Source: Pyruvatibacter sp. HU-CL02332 (GTDB lineage: Bacteria; Pseudomonadota; Alphaproteobacteria; CGMCC-115125). Taken from it: DNA of 64,000 bases. The translations under genes were made by a program, and so were the position numbers. This document shows positions 61,754 through 64,000 of the stretch, piece by piece. The stretch is taken from NCBI RefSeq assembly GCF_040362765.1, contig NZ_BAABWK010000001.1:584990-648989 (forward strand). Direction: 5' to 3'. The stretch's first letter is position 1. Each line of letters begins with the position of its first letter. Under the pieces are notes generated by a model. The model worked only from the letters and a program-made list of their open reading frames with translations. It had not been told where the DNA came from and made no database searches.

Positions 61754-62566
61754 TTACCGGGTTTTTGGCTGCAACGCTGCATCAACGGCCAAGGCGTCTC
61801 TAAGCGCACCCGGCGCGTGGGTGCGGATATAGCCAGCACCTGCCAAGACCGCAAACATTTCAGCCGCCAGCGTCGCCGGGCCGATATCAGCCACATCCCG
61901 CCCGGTCATGGCCCGCAGGAAACTCTTTCGAGAGACAGAGATCAGCACCGGCAGGTCGTAGCGCGCCTCAAGGCGGCCAATGTGGCGCAGCACTTCGAGT
62001 GACACCTCCGGGTCTGTCCCCAGAAAAAAGCCCATGCCCGGGTCCAGCACCAGCCGCTCCCGAGCGATCCCCACAGCCGCGAGTTCCTCCAGCCGCTCGT
62101 CAAAGAACTTGAAAATGCGGTCCCATATCTGATCCACGGGCACATCCTGCCGCCGCGCCCGCCCGCGCCCCTGCACCCCATGCATGATGACAAGCCTGGC
62201 AGACGCGCTGGCCAGGGCTGGGTAAATCTCCGGATTCGGAAAGCCCTGTATGTCGTTGAGATATTGAACGCCCTGCCCCAGCGCCCACAGCTGCACATCA
62301 GGCTCAAAGCTATCAATGGACACCGGGATGCCAGCGTCCACCAGCTGCGGAACAATACGCGCCAGCCTCACAATCTCCTCAGCCGCGCCCACATCCGCTG
62401 AATCGGGATGGCTTGATGCAGCCCCCAGATCAATGACATCAGCCCCCTGCGCCATCAGTGCCCGCGCATGGGCAAGTGCTGCGTCCGGCTCAAGGTACTT
62501 TCCCCCATCCGAAAACGAGTCAGCGGTGACATTGAGAATGCCAAACAGGGTCGGCGAAGCAGTCAT
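61754..62566 (-). CDS. folP: Dihydropteroate synthase FolP
   Basis: FolP condenses p-aminobenzoate with dihydropterin pyrophosphate and is the sulfonamide target. The ~270-residue protein has the DHPS signature ILNVTADSFSDGGKY, DLGAASSHP, ISIDSF-like VSIDSFEPDVQ, LDPGMGFFLGTDPEVSLEVLRH and LISVSRKSFLRAMTGRD, with HAPGALRDAL at the end. GTG 62575 would add three residues; ATG 62566 is used. In the ftsH-folP-glmM neighbourhood. Confidence 0.95.
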   Translation of the reverse strand: MTASPTLFGILNVTADSFSDGGKYLEPDAALAHARALMAQGADVIDLGAASSHPDSADVGAAEEIVRLARIVPQLVDAGIPVSIDSFEPDVQLWALGQGVQYLNDIQGFPNPEIYPALASASARLVIMHGVQGRGRARRQDVPVDQIWDRIFKFFDERLEELAAVGIARERLVLDPGMGFFLGTDPEVSLEVLRHIGRLEARYDLPVLISVSRKSFLRAMTGRDVADIGPATLAAEMFAVLAGAGYIRTHAPGALRDALAVDAALQPKTR

Positions 62567-62591
62567 GGGCAGCACAATCCTTGCGAAGCGA

Positions 62592-62626
62592 AAAGGCCCG
62601 GGAGCATAAGCTTCCGGGCCTTTCCA
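62592..62626 (-). terminator. Terminator between ftsH and folP
   Basis: On the minus strand AAAGGCCCGG and CCGGGCCTTTT flank a loop with AAGCTTATGCT. It stops ftsH transcripts 30 nt behind the stop, so folP-glmM-thiD needs its own promoter or read-through. Confidence 0.85.
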
Positions 62627-62653
62627 ATACAGTCCTGAAACAGCTAGGCGGTT

Positions 62654-64000
62654 CTACGTGCCCTGCGGCTCCGCACCCGGAGGAACACTGCCCGCATCAC
62701 CCGCAGGACGACGCCCCGCAGACGGAACGGACGACGGCGTGCCTGATTCAGGCGTCACATCGTCATCAGTGTTGCGTTCAGGCTTGGTGCCTTTCAGCAG
62801 CGCCTTGATTTCATCACCGGAAAGCGTTTCGTACTCAAGCAGGCCCTGACCGATGATTTCCAGTTCGTCGCGCTTCTCAGTGAGGATACGTGTCGCATCC
62901 TCGTGGCCGGCCTTCACCAGCCGCGCAACTTCAGCATCAATCTGACGGGCGGTTTCTTCCGACACGTTCTGGTTACGCGCCACTGAGTGGCCCAGGAACA
63001 CTTCTTCCTGATTTTCACCAAATGCGAGCGGTCCAAGCGTCTCGGACATGCCCCAGCGTGTGACCATGTTCTTGGCAAGCTTCGTTGCCTGCTCAATGTC
63101 TGAGCCTGCACCCGCCGTCACAGCTTCATGACCGAACACAAGTTCTTCTGCCACTCGGCCACCCATCAGGATTGCCATACGCGAGGTCATTTCCTGACGG
63201 TTCATGGACAGCTTGTCGCCTTCCGGCAGCTGCATGACCATGCCCAACGCCCGGCCACGCGGAATGATCGTGGCTTTATGGATCGGGTCCGTCGAAGGCA
63301 CATTGAGCGCCACAAGCGCGTGACCACCTTCGTGATAGGCCGTCAGCTTCTTCTCATCGTCAGACATGACCATGGTGCGCCGTTCAGCACCCATCATCAC
63401 CTTGTCCTTGGCGTCCTCAAACTCGGACATCGTGACAAGGCGCTTTGCCCGACGGGCGGCCAGCAATGCAGCTTCATTCACAAGGTTTGCAAGGTCCGCA
63501 CCGGAGAAGCCGGGCGTGCCGCGTGCAATCGTGCGTGGGTTCACGTCCGGCGCCAGAGGCACCTTGCGCATATGCACCTTGAGAATTTTCTCACGGCCAA
63601 CAATGTCCGGGTTCGGAACAACAACCTGACGGTCAAAGCGGCCCGGACGCAGAAGTGCGGGGTCCAGAACATCAGGACGGTTGGTGGCAGCAATCAGGAT
63701 GATGCCTTCATTGGCTTCAAAGCCATCCATCTCCACCAGCAACTGGTTGAGTGTCTGTTCGCGCTCGTCATTGCCGCCGCCAAGGCCTGCACCACGGTGC
63801 CGGCCCACAGCGTCGATTTCGTCAATGAAGATAATGCACGGTGCATTCTTCTTGGCCTGCTCGAACATGTCGCGCACGCGGCTTGCGCCAACACCCACAA
63901 ACATTTCCACAAAGTCAGAACCGGAAATTGTGAAGAACGGCACATTCGCTTCGCCGGCAACCGCACGAGCGATCAGCGTCTTACCCGTACCAGGAGGGCC
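62654..64000 (-). CDS. ftsH: ATP-dependent zinc metalloprotease FtsH (C-terminal part, cut by window edge)
   Basis: FtsH is the membrane-bound AAA+ protease that removes misfolded membrane proteins and unstable regulators, including sigma-32 in many bacteria. The window holds ~448 residues up to the stop, beginning in Walker A ([20 protein letters not shown]). The Walker [13 protein letters not shown], the second region of homology ([20 protein letters not shown]), the zinc-binding HEGGH ([13 protein letters not shown]) and the third zinc ligand region ([14 protein letters not shown]) are all present. The last ~45 residues are a Pro/Ser/Asp-rich disordered tail. The N-terminal membrane part is outside the window. 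Confidence 0.98.
   Translation of the reverse strand, partial: GPPGTGKTLIARAVAGEANVPFFTISGSDFVEMFVGVGASRVRDMFEQAKKNAPCIIFIDEIDAVGRHRGAGLGGGNDEREQTLNQLLVEMDGFEANEGIILIAATNRPDVLDPALLRPGRFDRQVVVPNPDIVGREKILKVHMRKVPLAPDVNPRTIARGTPGFSGADLANLVNEAALLAARRAKRLVTMSEFEDAKDKVMMGAERRTMVMSDDEKKLTAYHEGGHALVALNVPSTDPIHKATIIPRGRALGMVMQLPEGDKLSMNRQEMTSRMAILMGGRVAEELVFGHEAVTAGAGSDIEQATKLAKNMVTRWGMSETLGPLAFGENQEEVFLGHSVARNQNVSEETARQIDAEVARLVKAGHEDATRILTEKRDELEIIGQGLLEYETLSGDEIKALLKGTKPERNTDDDVTPESGTPSSVPSAGRRPAGDAGSVPPGAEPQGT

Overview
The window is a 64 kb piece of a GC-rich chromosome from an alphaproteobacterium with a Caulobacter-type cell cycle. It carries CtrA, ChpT, the CtrA inhibitor SciP and the sigma-54 flagellar activator FlbD inside a flagellar/chemotaxis island. 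It also has a GANTC (CcrM-type) site in the ctrA promoter, a predicted serC RNA motif and an FnrL-type regulator. I infer a motile alphaproteobacterium, possibly Parvibaculum/Rhodobiaceae-like; the genus cannot be fixed from reading alone.

Region 1 (1-25 kb) starts with the 5' part of mnmA on the minus strand. The plus strand then carries fliK-flgD, sciP, and the long run fliF-fliG-fliH-fliN-motA-like-flbD-flhA-flhF-flhG. fliI-fliJ runs on the minus strand, divergent from ctrA. The chemotaxis operon cheA-cheW-cheY-cheB-cheR follows on the minus strand, with chpT just upstream of it. Candidate CtrA boxes lie before sciP, fliF, fliI and ctrA, and a good sigma-54 promoter lies before fliK. The island therefore holds both the motility hardware and much of the phosphorelay and transcription circuit expected to time it.

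Region 2 (25-41 kb) is envelope and housekeeping: cysQ, an fnrL-like regulator with its own FNR box, the ydbH-ynbE-ydbL phospholipid-transport operon, a Rap1a-fold secreted protein, eipA (DUF1134), and two tiny exported, extremely acidic proteins, one built from 9-residue Glu/Tyr/Ile repeats. Two membrane proteins, a membrane-anchored arylsulfatase, DUF6476-rluD, rpoH, a DUF6134-like protein, msrA and rpiB follow.

Region 3 (41-47.4 kb) is the most accessory part. A TPP riboswitch heads an unknown membrane protein and thiC. Directly behind thiC is an AT-richer reverse transcriptase of the Abi/DRT type, and behind that a 26-codon ORF whose ribosome-binding site matches the 16S rRNA 3' tail over 16 nt. 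A radical SAM gene follows. Next is a small GIY-YIG nuclease gene flanked by two direct ~100 bp copies of a REPIN-like element: paired, inverted hairpins with compensatory base changes. I regard this as the best candidate for an undescribed mobile or self-maintaining system in the window.

Region 4 (47.4-64 kb) is metabolic: purA; serC-serA behind a serC RNA motif; an SDR; a cytosolic sulfatase/phosphonate monoester hydrolase; a class V aminotransferase with an EamA exporter; phzF-lysE divergent from a MocR regulator; then thiD, glmM, folP and the 3' part of ftsH, which runs off the window end.
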